This document shows, piece by piece, positions 16,768 to 25,508 of a DNA stretch of 64,000 nt. Under the pieces are notes generated by a model. That model searched no databases and was not told the origin of the DNA. It saw nothing but the letters and a program-made list of their open reading frames with translations. The DNA is from Thermoplasmatales archaeon SW_10_69_26 (lineage in GTDB: Archaea > Thermoplasmatota > SW-10-69-26), in the NCBI GenBank assembly GCA_003009755.1, contig PXUB01000001.1:62001-126000 (forward strand). The letters are read 5' to 3'. Each line of letters opens with the position of its first letter. Positions within the stretch are counted from its first letter, which is position 1. The translations under genes were made by a program, and so were the position numbers.

Positions 16768-16836
16768 TCTCCGACCGCGGGCCTGCAACCACCGGAGGCG
16801 GCAGTCTAGCTCGGTACGTCTCGCCCCGAGGCCCCT

Positions 16837-17157
16837 TCACCGGTCGGTCCCGCGGCCGAAGAACTGCCCCAGCAGCTCGGCCTGGTCGTCCTCGTAGGGA
16901 TCGCGGACGAGCCGGACCTCGGTCCCCTCCGAGACGGGGTGCCGCACGCGGACCTCGGCCTCCTGCCCCTCGTCGGCCGACTCGACCGGTTCGCGGTTCT
17001 GCCGCAGGGCGGTGACCGCCTCCTCGAAGTCGGCGTCCGTCCCCTGGAAGTGGACGACGTCACCCAGCTCGAGGTGGCCCTTGTCCACACGCACGTTCGC
17101 CATCTGCGTCTCCGGCGAGTAGGATCGCACCGTGCCGACGTGCTCCTCAGGTTGCAT
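16837..17157 (-). CDS. EF-Tu domain 2-like translation factor-like protein
   Basis: 106 residues forming a single beta-barrel like domain 2 of EF-Tu/SelB. The pattern VGTVRSYSPETQMANVRVDK, ELGDVVHFQGTDADFEEAV, then REPVESADEGQEAEVRVRHP and EGTEVRLV follows the family signature (G.V.hyf.ki.va.i....l..GD.i.i.G....f...v.s.q.....v..a..G...gi.v...vr.gd.vy). There is no GTPase domain. Archaeal and bacterial genomes carry such stand-alone proteins; their role is unsettled, some sit near U32 peptidases. ATG 17157 is chosen; an ATG five codons upstream (17172) is also possible. It is divergent from the ProA-like gene. Confidence 0.8.
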   Translation of the reverse strand: MQPEEHVGTVRSYSPETQMANVRVDKGHLELGDVVHFQGTDADFEEAVTALRQNREPVESADEGQEAEVRVRHPVSEGTEVRLVRDPYEDDQAELLGQFFGRGTDR

Positions 17158-17267
17158 ACCCCGCCCTTTCATGCCAACCCCTGTCAAGGGTTCCTCAGCG
17201 GGTCCTTGCCGGTCCCAGGGCCGCCTTGAACGACAGGCTTTTGTCCACCCGATCCGCCTCGTGGGCG

Positions 17268-18332
17268 ATGGCGTCGCTGGGCGAACGGCTCGCCGAGGCC
17301 CGCAAGGCCGGACATCAACTGGCGCGGGCGCCCGAGCGTCGCAAGGTGGCCGTGGCCGCCTTCGTGGACGAGCTGGCCCCCGCGGACCGGCCCTCACTGT
17401 TCCCGGACGCGCGCTCGGTCGCCGCCTTCGAGGACCCCATCGGCACGATCACCGCCACCCGCGAGACCGCCCCTGGCCGGCAGACGGTGGACGTGCGGGT
17501 GCCGGCGGGGCTCGTGCTCGCCGATGCGCCAGCCGTGGATCTGATCGCGGCCGCGATCGCCGCCGGCGACGCCCTCGCCCTGACCGGCGCCGACGACCGC
17601 CTGGCGTTGGCCCGCCAGGCCCTGGAGACCGCCGGCCTCCCAGTGCAGGCCTTGCTCGCCCTCGAGACGGGCGAGGGCGAGGAGGCCGGCGCCCACGCCG
17701 ATCGGGTGATCGGCGGGCCCTCGCCCTCCAGAGATCGGACCGGCGCCTGCCACGTGTTCGTGGACGGAGCCGCCGACGTCGACGAGGCGCTGGCCGTGTG
17801 CCGGGAGGCCCTCACCGGCGAACCGCAGGCCGTGCAGGCGGACACCGTGCTGGTTCACGAAGCCCTGGAAGGGGCGTTGTTGCCTGCGCTGGGCGAGGCG
17901 TTGGCCGAGACGGGGATCGAGCCCGTGGCCGGCGAGGTGGCTCGCCGACGGCTCTCCCGTGCCCGCCCCGCCGAGCGAGCCACCTGGTTGGGCCGGTCGG
18001 GATCGAGGGCTGTCGGTGTCCGGGTCGTGGGCTCGGTGACCGAGGCGCTGGCGCACGTTCACGCTCACGGCTCGGGCCGTTCGGAGGCGATCGTCACCGC
18101 CGAACCGAGCGCAGCCGAGTCCTTCCTCTTGGGCGCCGAGGCCGAGCACGCGGTCCTCAACGGGCCGACGACGCTGGGCGCCCAACCGCGGCCGCCGAGG
18201 GACACCGTGGAGCCGGATGCGGTGGACGTGGAGGCGCTCACCGCGACCCGGAGCCTCCACCTGCCGGCGCCCGAGGAGGCCCCGGCGGCGACGCTGGCCG
18301 AGCGACTCGATCGAGCGCTGAGGCCGCGGTGA
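17268..18332 (+). CDS. ProA-like (gamma-glutamyl phosphate reductase) protein lacking the catalytic Cys
   Basis: About 354 residues with the ProA/aldehyde-dehydrogenase fold. Aligned landmarks: GERLAEARKAGHQLARAPER at the start, RTGACHVFVDGAADVDEAL near 157 (ProA TGnCHvYvD..AD...A), TVLVHEAL near 194 and HGSGRSEAIVT near 265 (ProA HGS.HSEaIvT). At the nucleophile site ProA has PSVCNA; here it reads PQAVQAD, with no cysteine, and no other Cys nearby could replace it. The nucleotide-binding half is also eroded. So it is probably not a working glutamyl-phosphate reductase; it could be a structural paralogue or binding protein. No proB or proC lies next to it. Confidence 0.7.
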   Translation: MASLGERLAEARKAGHQLARAPERRKVAVAAFVDELAPADRPSLFPDARSVAAFEDPIGTITATRETAPGRQTVDVRVPAGLVLADAPAVDLIAAAIAAGDALALTGADDRLALARQALETAGLPVQALLALETGEGEEAGAHADRVIGGPSPSRDRTGACHVFVDGAADVDEALAVCREALTGEPQAVQADTVLVHEALEGALLPALGEALAETGIEPVAGEVARRRLSRARPAERATWLGRSGSRAVGVRVVGSVTEALAHVHAHGSGRSEAIVTAEPSAAESFLLGAEAEHAVLNGPTTLGAQPRPPRDTVEPDAVDVEALTATRSLHLPAPEEAPAATLAERLDRALRPR

Positions 18333-18818
18333 TCACCGGGGATCGATGCCGAGGCTCTCGAGGGCCTCCTCGGCGAGCTGTTCGCCCTCGTCGACGGGGG
18401 CGCTCATCGGTTCCCCGCCCGCTCGGGCCTCGAGATCCGGTTCCCGCATGACGCCAGCCCGCCCCTGGACGACGAGCCCGAAGGCCGGCCACCGCAACCG
18501 GGCCCCCTGGGAGTGGGCGTCCACGTCTGGGTCGGCCGGCACGGTCTCGGCGAAGGCCTGCAACCCCCGAGCCATGCGCCAGGCGCTGTGCAGGGCGAAC
18601 GCGACCAGCGTGAGAGCTACGACGAGGCCCAGCTGGAAGGCCAGCGTCATGCCCGTGATGCGCGCCCCGGCGACGATCGGCACCCCGAAGGCTGCCGCCA
18701 GGCCGAGACCTCGCAGGCTGCTGCGCGCCGCCAGGGACCAAGCGCTGGGCACGCGACGGGATGGCTCCCCGGTCAGCAAAAGCGTTGCGGCCGACCGGGG
18801 AAACAGGGCAACACTCAC
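18333..18818 (-). CDS. Small membrane protein of unknown function
   Basis: About 161 residues. A basic N-terminus is followed by two hydrophobic segments (GLGLAAAFGVPIVAGARI and LAFQLGLVVALTLVAFAL) and a soluble acidic C-terminus (DPDVDAHSQGARLRW...EEALESLGIDPR). No family is recognised. GTG 18818 is preferred because GGCTTACCC stands about 25 nt upstream; the frame is open to 18881. The gene is convergent with the ProA-like gene, the stop codons being adjacent, and divergent from prsW. Confidence 0.6.
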   Translation of the reverse strand: MSVALFPRSAATLLLTGEPSRRVPSAWSLAARSSLRGLGLAAAFGVPIVAGARITGMTLAFQLGLVVALTLVAFALHSAWRMARGLQAFAETVPADPDVDAHSQGARLRWPAFGLVVQGRAGVMREPDLEARAGGEPMSAPVDEGEQLAEEALESLGIDPR

Positions 18819-18895
18819 GAGCCCCGGTCGGGTAAGCCTGTGCCCGTGAGTATGCCTGCCTGTCACCGGCTTGGGGCCCACGGGAGGTCCCGGCG

Positions 18896-19603
18896 TTGGT
18901 GAGCGATCGCCTCCTGTTCGCGTTGGCGGTGGGGCTGGGCTCGTTCCTGGGCCCGATCCTGTTCGCCGCGTGGGTCCGCAACCAGGAACGCTACCACCGG
19001 GAACCCTGGACGCGGGTTGGCTTGGCCTTCGCCTGGGGAGCCACCGGGGCCGTCGTGATGGCGATCGTGTTGAGCCTGCTGGTCACCGCCAGCGCCGTGC
19101 CCCAACCGATCGGCGTCTCCTCGGCGCTGTTCGGCGCCGTGATCGTGGCCCCGATCGTCGAGGAGGCGACCAAGGGCCTGGGTCTGCGATGGGTGAAAGA
19201 CGAGCACGTGGAGCTGGAGGACGGGCTCGTGTACGGGGCCGCCGCCGGCCTGGGGTTCTCGGCGACCGAGAACATCGTGTACGGCGTCAGCGCCTACCTG
19301 CAGGGCGGCCTGCCCTCGGTGTTGTGGACGGTCGGGTTGCGCACGTTCACCTCCTCGCTGTTGCACGCCTCCGCCTCGGCCCTGATCGGGTACGCGTTGT
19401 GGCGTCGCCGCGCCGGCGCCGGCGGGGTCGGGCTCGGCGTCGCCGGGTTCTACGGCGCCGCCGTCCTGCTCCATAGCATGTTCAACGTCGCGGCCAGCGC
19501 GCAGCTCGTGATCACGTTCGTGGCCGGGCTGGCGCTCGCGATCGGCGGCTTCTCGTGGGTCCGCCGACGGGTGCGCGAGCTCGACCGCTCGCCGCCCTTC
19601 TGA
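18896..19603 (+). CDS. PrsW-family intramembrane metalloprotease
   Basis: A polytopic membrane protease of the PrsW/CPBP-like glutamic-metallo group, 235 residues with about seven hydrophobic helices. Active-site signatures are all present: APIVEEATKGLGLR near 80-95 (EExxK), DGLVYGAAAGLGFSATEN near 107 (tandem small residues and E-N), LLHASASALIGYALW near 155 and VLLHSMFNV near 187, giving two glutamates and two histidines in membrane segments. Bacterial PrsW cleaves an anti-sigma factor; the archaeal substrate is unknown. TTG 18896 or GTG 18899 are both plausible starts. Confidence 0.85.
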   Translation: MVSDRLLFALAVGLGSFLGPILFAAWVRNQERYHREPWTRVGLAFAWGATGAVVMAIVLSLLVTASAVPQPIGVSSALFGAVIVAPIVEEATKGLGLRWVKDEHVELEDGLVYGAAAGLGFSATENIVYGVSAYLQGGLPSVLWTVGLRTFTSSLLHASASALIGYALWRRRAGAGGVGLGVAGFYGAAVLLHSMFNVAASAQLVITFVAGLALAIGGFSWVRRRVRELDRSPPF

Positions 19604-19610
19604 CGTCGGC

Positions 19611-20978
19611 TCACCCTTGGGCTGGGTCGACCTGGCCGTACCAGATCGTGGGCACGTCGGTCGTCGTGTCGGTCCACGTCACGTGGGAGACGCCATCGGC
19701 GTCCACGTCGACCTCGAAGAAGTCCAGCAGCCGACGCTCGTCGCTTCGGCCCTCGAGCACGCAGCCCAGCCCGCCCACGCAGATCGGGCCCTCGTGGTTG
19801 GGCTCGTCGGTGATGCGCGTGACCTCGGCCTGCTCCAGCGTCGAGCCGTTGACCTCGAACTGGAAGCTGGCGTGCATCGGGTACCACTCGCCATCCTGCT
19901 CGCCGGGGGCCGCCTTGCCGCGGGCTTCGTACCAGACGACGGACACGGTCCCGTCCTCGTTGGCGCTCGTCCACGGGAACACCGCCGTGCTGTTCGTCGA
20001 CGACAACGTCACGGGTTCGCTCCAGGTTTCCCCGCCGTCGGTGGTGGTCATCGCCTCGACGCGGGCGGTCCCGTCGAGGGCCTCGCTGTAGACGAACGTC
20101 CACTGGCCCTCGCCGGCGGTGGACAGGCTGGGGAACACGTTGGCCGCGGGCCCGTCGGCGTCGGGCGCGTCGGTCCGCGTCCAATCCATCGCCTCGCCGG
20201 TCGGCGAGGTGAGCACGCTCAGGTTCGCGCCGTCCTCGCCACCGATGCAGGGGATGACCAGCTCGTCGCCGGGATCCAGGGCCGGGTCGGCCTGGCTGCA
20301 GCTCGGGATCGAGACGTCCTGGAGGAACGTCTGGCCGCCGTCGACGCTGCGGGCGACGCGGTAGCCGGTGCTCGTCTGCAGGTACTTGACGTACACCTCG
20401 TCCTCCCCGGCACCGGTGATCCACGGGCGATCGGTGCCGGGAAGGCCGGCCGCGCTCTGGGCGGCCAGCCACGTCTCGCCGCCGTCGTCGCTGGCGGAGA
20501 CGCCGTTGGAGGCCAGCATCGAGAGGTCGACGAAGTAGGCGCGCCCGCCCTCGTCCTGCGAGAGGTCGCCCTCGACGCCGGGCACGGCGTTCCGGTAGGG
20601 CGTGTACTCGTCACTGGGACCGGGCGTGTCGATGTCGACCAGATCCCAGCGTTCCCCGTCGTCGGTGGATCGCCAGATGTAGGATTGACCGAAGTGGCCG
20701 GGCGCGTCGGTGGGATCCTCGATGTAGCGCGAGAACCCGCCGGCGCCGGTGATCAACAGCGTGCCGTCGTCGAGCGCGAGGATCGAGGGCTCACCCGACC
20801 AGCGATCCTCGACCTGGACGACCCGCTCCACGGTCTCGGACACGTTCGGCAGGCCCGCCCGCTCCTCGACGTCCTCGGCGGACTGGGCGTCGAGATCCTC
20901 CCCATCCCCGCCGGTGCCAAGGCACCCGGCGAGCACGGCCAACAGCGCCACTCCCAAGATCGACCAGCGACGGTGCAC
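19611..20978 (-). CDS. Lipoprotein with sialidase-like BNR/Asp-box propeller
   Basis: 455 residues. The N-terminus has a lipobox (VALLAVLAGC, Cys about 20) followed by an acidic linker, so the protein is probably lipid-anchored outside the cell. Four Asp-boxes mark a six-bladed propeller: STDDGERWDLV (about 105), SDDGGETWLAA (about 160), SVDGGQTFLQD (about 208) and TTDGGETWSEP (about 310). The last blade ends in GVSHVTWTDTTTDVPTIWYG. The fold is shared by sialidases and by non-catalytic exo-alpha-sialidase-like surface proteins; the arginine triad of true sialidases cannot be confirmed by eye. GTG 20978 fits a TATA-like GGTTTTGCC about 26 nt upstream. Convergent with prsW. Confidence 0.82.
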   Translation of the reverse strand: MHRRWSILGVALLAVLAGCLGTGGDGEDLDAQSAEDVEERAGLPNVSETVERVVQVEDRWSGEPSILALDDGTLLITGAGGFSRYIEDPTDAPGHFGQSYIWRSTDDGERWDLVDIDTPGPSDEYTPYRNAVPGVEGDLSQDEGGRAYFVDLSMLASNGVSASDDGGETWLAAQSAAGLPGTDRPWITGAGEDEVYVKYLQTSTGYRVARSVDGGQTFLQDVSIPSCSQADPALDPGDELVIPCIGGEDGANLSVLTSPTGEAMDWTRTDAPDADGPAANVFPSLSTAGEGQWTFVYSEALDGTARVEAMTTTDGGETWSEPVTLSSTNSTAVFPWTSANEDGTVSVVWYEARGKAAPGEQDGEWYPMHASFQFEVNGSTLEQAEVTRITDEPNHEGPICVGGLGCVLEGRSDERRLLDFFEVDVDADGVSHVTWTDTTTDVPTIWYGQVDPAQG

Positions 20979-21095
20979 GGGCCCCGAGGCGATCTGGCAC
21001 GGCAAAACCGTTGGGGTGCCACGGGCGAGGGCGGCCCCGCGGGACGAGATGCGAAGGCCCAAGATCCAGGCCGTTACTCGTCGGGCTGGCTCAGG

Positions 21096-22817
21096 ATGTC
21101 GGCGCCAGGAAGCGACGAGGCGGACGTCCACGAACGGCTCGACCGCATGGAGCAGCGCATCGACCGGCTCGAGCGGGCGATCCGGCAGCTCGCCGAGCAC
21201 CAACGCAGCGAGCCCTCCGCCGACGACGAGGAGGACGAGGCTCGCACGTTCTCGCCGACCGAGGACCCCTCCGCCAGCCCGGCCAGCCCCGAACCCAGCC
21301 CCGCCGGCAACCGCTCGGCCGGGCTCGAGCAACGCATCGGCGCCGACCTGCTCGCCAAGGCCGGCGTGCTCGTCCTCGTGCTCGGGTTGGCCTTCTTCGT
21401 CGCCTGGGCGATCGAGTCCGGCCTGATCGGGCTGAAGACGCGCATCGTGCTCGGCGTCCTCGGCGGCCTGGGCGTCGCCGGCGCCGCCTACCCCTTCCAC
21501 GACTCGGCCCGCTACGGCCGGTTGGCCCAGGTGCTCGCCGGCGGCGGCTTCGGGCTGGCCTACTTCAGCCTCTTCGCCGCCCACCACTTCCCCGACTACC
21601 AGGCCGCCATCGGCATCGGCTTCTGGACCGACACCATCCTGTTGACGATCGTCGCCGCCGCGGCCGCCGGCTACGGGCTCAAGATCGCCTCGCCGGCCTT
21701 CCTGCTCGAGGCGCTCGCGCTCGGCGTCACCACCTCGTTCCTCGCGCTCGACCTCACCGCGTTCACGCTCGCCTACGCCACCGCGATCGGGCTCGGCGTC
21801 GCCCTCGCCGCCGCGCGCCTGCGCGCCCCGCGCGTCGCGGCCCTGTCCCTCACCACGATCTACGGGCACGGCCTCGTCACGCACCTCGCCGGCGAATCCC
21901 CCCGCCTCGTGCTCGGCGCGCTCGCCGTCGACGCCGCCCTCGTCGGCCTCTTCGCCCTGCTCGTCCCCGAGGACCTCTCGATCGAGCCGGGCCCCGACCT
22001 CGCCGACCCGGCCGTCCTGTACGCCGCGAACGCCGCCGCCTTGATCGTCGTCGGCACGATCGTCGCCGAGACCGGCGACGTGCTCGCCGACGGCGTCTTC
22101 CCCCTGCTGGCCGGCGTCGCGCTCGGGCTCGCTGGCCTACCGGCTCGGCTGCGATCCCCGCGCCTGACCGCCGTCTCGCTGGTCGCCGGCCTCGCCAGCC
22201 TGCTGACCGGCGCCTGGTTCGCCTTGACGCCCGTCACCGTGCTCTACGCCTGGGCCGGCACCCTGCTGGCGCTGGCGCTGCTCGCCGGCCTCGTCGACCA
22301 CGAGCTGCTCGACCGCGTCGTGCACGCGATGGGCATCCTCGTCGCCCTCGGCACGTGGAACGGCTTCCCAGCGATCGAGGCGGGCGGCGAACGCGTCGCC
22401 GTGCTCGGGCTCCTCACGCTGGCCTTCGCCGTCGCCTTCCTCGCGCTGAAGACCGCTCGCGACACCGAGCCGACCCCGACACCCACGCGGCTGCACCTCG
22501 CCGCCGCCACGGCCGCGCTCGGCGCCCTGCTCCTGGTCGAGCTCGACGCCTGGCGGTCGACCGTCGCACTCGGCGGCGCCGGCATCCTCGCCCTGCTGGC
22601 CGGCTTCCTCGTCGACTGGGCCGAGCCGCGGTGGGCCGGCCTGGGCCTGTTCGGGCTCGGCCTGCTGAAGGCCTTCGCCGTCGACGTCTGGGACCTCGAT
22701 CCCGCCCTCCGCGTCGTCGCGTTCGTCGGGCTCGGCCTCGCCCTCGTGGCCGGCGCCTTCGCCTACGCCCGCTTCCTCGACCCGAGCCCTCCCGACGGGC
22801 CCGAGGGATCGGCTTAG
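21096..22817 (+). CDS. DUF2339 multi-pass membrane protein
   Basis: 573 residues. A short coiled coil at the N-terminus (HERLDRMEQRIDRLERAIRQ) and an acidic, Pro/Ser-rich linker lead into LEQRIGADLLAKAGVLVLVLG, the signature entry to the DUF2339 membrane domain. Roughly 18 hydrophobic helices follow, many with small residues, and SARYGRLAQVLAGGGFGLAYFS is a well-conserved family block. Function is unknown in all relatives I know; length is normal or slightly short. ATG 21096 is chosen because the coiled coil starts directly after it; the frame is open far upstream without similarity. Divergent from the lipoprotein gene. Confidence 0.85.
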   Translation: MSAPGSDEADVHERLDRMEQRIDRLERAIRQLAEHQRSEPSADDEEDEARTFSPTEDPSASPASPEPSPAGNRSAGLEQRIGADLLAKAGVLVLVLGLAFFVAWAIESGLIGLKTRIVLGVLGGLGVAGAAYPFHDSARYGRLAQVLAGGGFGLAYFSLFAAHHFPDYQAAIGIGFWTDTILLTIVAAAAAGYGLKIASPAFLLEALALGVTTSFLALDLTAFTLAYATAIGLGVALAAARLRAPRVAALSLTTIYGHGLVTHLAGESPRLVLGALAVDAALVGLFALLVPEDLSIEPGPDLADPAVLYAANAAALIVVGTIVAETGDVLADGVFPLLAGVALGLAGLPARLRSPRLTAVSLVAGLASLLTGAWFALTPVTVLYAWAGTLLALALLAGLVDHELLDRVVHAMGILVALGTWNGFPAIEAGGERVAVLGLLTLAFAVAFLALKTARDTEPTPTPTRLHLAAATAALGALLLVELDAWRSTVALGGAGILALLAGFLVDWAEPRWAGLGLFGLGLLKAFAVDVWDLDPALRVVAFVGLGLALVAGAFAYARFLDPSPPDGPEGSA

Positions 22818-23015
22818 GTCCCTCCTCGGGCTGTCTCGTTAAGCAGGGGCCGCGAAGGGCACGAAGGATCGCCAAGGCCACGAAGGGCCTGTGGCTCGCC
22901 GGCCGGGCGGCGTTGTCACGGCAGCTGCTCCCCGTTGTGCCCTGGCGTCCCCTCGCGTCCTTGGTGGTCCCCCCGTTTCTTATCCTTACAGCGCGGCCCC
23001 TCCTCCAGGGTAACC

Positions 23016-23026
23016 CTTTCAAATAG
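23016..23026 (+). promoter_or_regulatory. TATA-like box of the isocitrate dehydrogenase gene
   Basis: CTTTCAAATAG lies 19-29 nt before ATG 23045 in an otherwise G+C-rich stretch, the spacing expected for a leaderless archaeal promoter. The 227-bp intergenic region before it has no other feature except a purine-rich GAAGGGCACGAAGG motif repeated twice near 22855-22885. Confidence 0.5.
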
Positions 23027-23044
23027 GGGCGCGTTCCCGCAACC

Positions 23045-24298
23045 ATGCCCGAGGAGCCCTCCTTCGACCGCGTCGAGGTGCCTGCCGGTTCGCGGATCAC
23101 TTACGAGGACGGCGAGCTCGACGTCCCCGAGGACCCGATCATCCCCGTCATCTACGGCGACGGGATCGGCAAAGACGTCGCGCCCGCCATGCGCAAGGTG
23201 CTGGACGAAGCCGCGCAGGCCACCGGCCGCGAGATCAACTGGATGCGGCTGTACGCCGGCGAGAGCGCCCGCGAGGCCTACGACGAGAACCTGCCCCAGG
23301 AGACCGTCGACGCGATCCGACACTTCCGCGTCGCGATCAAGGGCCCGCTCACGACGCCCGTCGGCGCCGGGTTCCGCTCCTTGAACGTCGCGCTGCGCAA
23401 GAAGCTCGACCTGTACGCGAACGTGCGCCCGACCTACCACCTCGAGGGCATCCCCTCGCCGATGAAGAACCCCGAGCAGATGGACATGATCACGTTCCGG
23501 GAGAACACCGAGGACGTGTACGCCGGCATCGAGTGGGAAGCCGGCAGCGACGAGGTCGACGAGGTGAAGCGGTTCCTCGTCGAGGAGATGGACGTCGGGG
23601 ACTCCATCCACGATGGGCCCGTCGGCATCGGCGTCAAGCCGATCACCGAGTTCGGCACCAAGCGGCTGGTCCGCCAGGCGATCGACTACGCCCTCGAGAA
23701 CGACCGCGACACGGTCACGCTCGTCCACAAGGGCAACATCATGAAGTTCACCGAGGGCGCCTTCCGCGACTGGGGCTACGAGGTCGCCAACGAGGAGTAC
23801 GGCGACGAGGTCATCACCGAGGACACGCTGTGGGAGGAGCGCGACGGCGAGCTGCCGGAGGACGCCGTCGTCGTCAACGACCGCATCGCCGACAACATGC
23901 TCCAGCAGTTGCTCACCCGCACCGACCAGTACGACGTGCTGGCGATGCCCAACCTCAACGGCGATTACCTGTCCGACTCCGCCGGCGGCCAGATCGGCGG
24001 CCTCGGCATCGCGCCCGGCGCCAACCTCGGCGACGGCCGCGTGCTCGCCGAGCCCGTCCACGGCTCCGCGCCCAAGTACGAGGGCCAGGACAAGGTCAAC
24101 CCGAGCGCGTTGATGCTCTCCGGCGTCCTCATGCTCGAGCAGATCGGTTGGGACGACGCCGCCAAGCTGGTGCGCGACGCCGTCGAGGCCCAGATCAGCT
24201 CGGGCCGGGTCACCTACGACATCCACCGCAACATCGAGGGCGGCACCAAGCTCGCCACGAGCGAGTTCGCCGACGAGGTCGCCAAGCGGATCTCGTAG
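23045..24298 (+). CDS. icd: Isocitrate dehydrogenase (NADP-type)
   Basis: Oxidative decarboxylation of isocitrate to 2-oxoglutarate in the TCA cycle; 417 residues, normal for prokaryotic homodimeric enzymes. Motifs include VIYGDGIGKDVAPAMRKVL (about 34), phosphate/substrate loop RSLNVALRKKLDLYANVRP (about 119), FRENTEDVYAGIEW (about 152), KGNIMKFTEGAF (about 231), and the signature NLNGDYLSDSAGGQIGGLG (about 303) with HGSAPKYEGQDKVNPSA (about 339). The K-Y pair in HGSAPKYEG is characteristic of NADP-preferring enzymes. Single-gene unit with its own TATA-like box. Confidence 0.95.
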   Translation: MPEEPSFDRVEVPAGSRITYEDGELDVPEDPIIPVIYGDGIGKDVAPAMRKVLDEAAQATGREINWMRLYAGESAREAYDENLPQETVDAIRHFRVAIKGPLTTPVGAGFRSLNVALRKKLDLYANVRPTYHLEGIPSPMKNPEQMDMITFRENTEDVYAGIEWEAGSDEVDEVKRFLVEEMDVGDSIHDGPVGIGVKPITEFGTKRLVRQAIDYALENDRDTVTLVHKGNIMKFTEGAFRDWGYEVANEEYGDEVITEDTLWEERDGELPEDAVVVNDRIADNMLQQLLTRTDQYDVLAMPNLNGDYLSDSAGGQIGGLGIAPGANLGDGRVLAEPVHGSAPKYEGQDKVNPSALMLSGVLMLEQIGWDDAAKLVRDAVEAQISSGRVTYDIHRNIEGGTKLATSEFADEVAKRIS

Positions 24299-24438
24299 AG
24301 CACGCATCGACGGGCCTGGGGGATCGGCTATCCGCGGGCCGTCCAGGCTGGCCCGAAAAGAGGCCCCCTGGGCCCCGCTCGTCGACCGCGTCTGCTGTCG
24401 GGGAAGGCGTTTAGGACCACCGTCGGCCTGCGAGGCTC

Positions 24439-25074
24439 ATGCCCACGTTCCACGGCGACGGGCCCCTCTCCGTCGTCGGCATCCCCGGCAGCCTGCGCGA
24501 CCCCAGCTACACCCGCTTCACCGTTCGCTTGGCCCTCGCCGGCGCCGAGGAGGCCGGCGCCCGGACCCACCTGGCCGACCTGCGCGAGTACGAGCTCCCC
24601 TACTGCGACGGCTCCCAAGAGCAGGGCGAGGTCGGTGACGTCGCCAAGTTGCGTGAGGAGGTGCGCGAGGCCGAGGGCATCGTGCTCGGCACGCCCGAAT
24701 ACCATGGCGGCTACTCCGGCGTGCTGAAGAACGCGCTCGACCTGATGGGCTTCGACGAGTTCGAGGGCAAGATGATCGGCCTCGTCGGCGTCAGCGGCGG
24801 CCGGATGGGCGGCTTCGGCGCCATGAACGCGCTGCGCGAGGTCGGCCGCGCCCTGCACGCCTGGGTCGTCCCCACGCAGACCTCGATCCCGAAGGCGTGG
24901 AGCGTCTACGACGACGAGACCGGCGAGATCGACGACGAGGAACTCGGCCAGCGCGTGCGCGAGGTCGGCGAGGAGGTCGTCCGCTACGCGAACCTCCACG
25001 AGGCCGAGGACAAGCTCGACTTCCTGCGCACGTGGGAGTGCGCCACCGAGAACCCCGGCGCCGAGGCGCGCTGA
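24439..25074 (+). CDS. NADPH-dependent FMN reductase family protein
   Basis: A flavodoxin-fold oxidoreductase of 211 residues. The FMN phosphate loop is GIPGSLRDPSYTRF (about 14-27; family GS.r..S.n), and the second FMN motif is GTPEYHGGYSGVLKNALD (about 85-102), typical of SsuE/ArsH/azoreductase relatives. It would reduce FMN or quinones/azo compounds with NAD(P)H; the exact acceptor is unknown. The C-terminal 25 residues (ANLHEAEDKLDFLRTWEC) are an extra helix. GTTTAGG about 28 nt before ATG 24439 suggests a leaderless transcript. No neighbouring gene suggests a pathway. Confidence 0.88.
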   Translation: MPTFHGDGPLSVVGIPGSLRDPSYTRFTVRLALAGAEEAGARTHLADLREYELPYCDGSQEQGEVGDVAKLREEVREAEGIVLGTPEYHGGYSGVLKNALDLMGFDEFEGKMIGLVGVSGGRMGGFGAMNALREVGRALHAWVVPTQTSIPKAWSVYDDETGEIDDEELGQRVREVGEEVVRYANLHEAEDKLDFLRTWECATENPGAEAR

Positions 25075-25162
25075 GCGCTCGCCCGGCCGACGAGCGAGGT
25101 CCCCGGGCGGGCTCGCGCCGGACCGAAGGCGCTTTGGGCCCCCCACCCACGGTGAGGGTCGA

Positions 25163-25351
25163 GTGGACCTCCCCGACCTCGTCTCCGACCTCAGCAGCGA
25201 CGAGGAGGCGGGCAGGGCTGCCGCCTGGAAGGAGGAACGATTCGACGAGATCGTCGCGGAGAACCTCGAGATCGCGGCAGCGGTCCCTGATCCGTCCCCC
25301 TCTCCCGCGGATCACGCACGGCTCGTGCCGCATCAGACCCAGCCGTCCTAA
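25163..25351 (+). CDS. Short acidic protein running into the tRNA-Tyr repeat array
   Basis: A 62-residue frame, MDLPDLVSDLSSDEEAGRAA then WKEERFDEIVAENLEIAAAV, with normal local codon use and a TATA-like CGCTTTGGG about 27 nt before GTG 25163. From about residue 43 the sequence is encoded by the outermost copy of the 106-bp tRNA-Tyr array and loses protein-like character. The natural end may have been replaced by the array. No family is recognised. Confidence 0.4.
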   Translation: MDLPDLVSDLSSDEEAGRAAAWKEERFDEIVAENLEIAAAVPDPSPSPADHARLVPHQTQPS

Positions 25352-25508
25352 TCCGGGAGAGGGGACAGCTGACGCTATTCCCCTGTCAGGATCTTGGATC
25401 AGTCCCCTCTCCCAGGGATCACGGACGACCGTGCTGCGGTGTCTGCGGTCGTCCTAATCCGGGAGAGGGGACAGCTGACGCTACTCCCCTGTCAGGATCT
25501 TGGATCAG
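25288..25508. repeat. tRNA-Tyr-derived tandem array, 106-bp period
   Basis: The sequence AGTCCCCTCTCCC, which is the 3' end of the tRNA-Tyr gene read on the plus strand, occurs at 25507 (in the tRNA), 25401 and, decayed, near 25295. The spacing is 106 bp. Each unit also holds the inverted tRNA end (CCGGGAGAGGGGAC), an inner hairpin CTGAC...GTCAG and an outer hairpin whose loop differs between units (GGACGACCG...CGGTCGTCC in the inner unit). All units are on the tRNA's 3' side. Confidence 0.75.

Noticed and set aside
25288..25508. The 106-bp tRNA-Tyr array as a CRISPR array
   Set aside because: The units are long, nearly identical over most of their length and built around the tRNA end and hairpins; there are no short repeats with unique spacers and no cas gene in the window.
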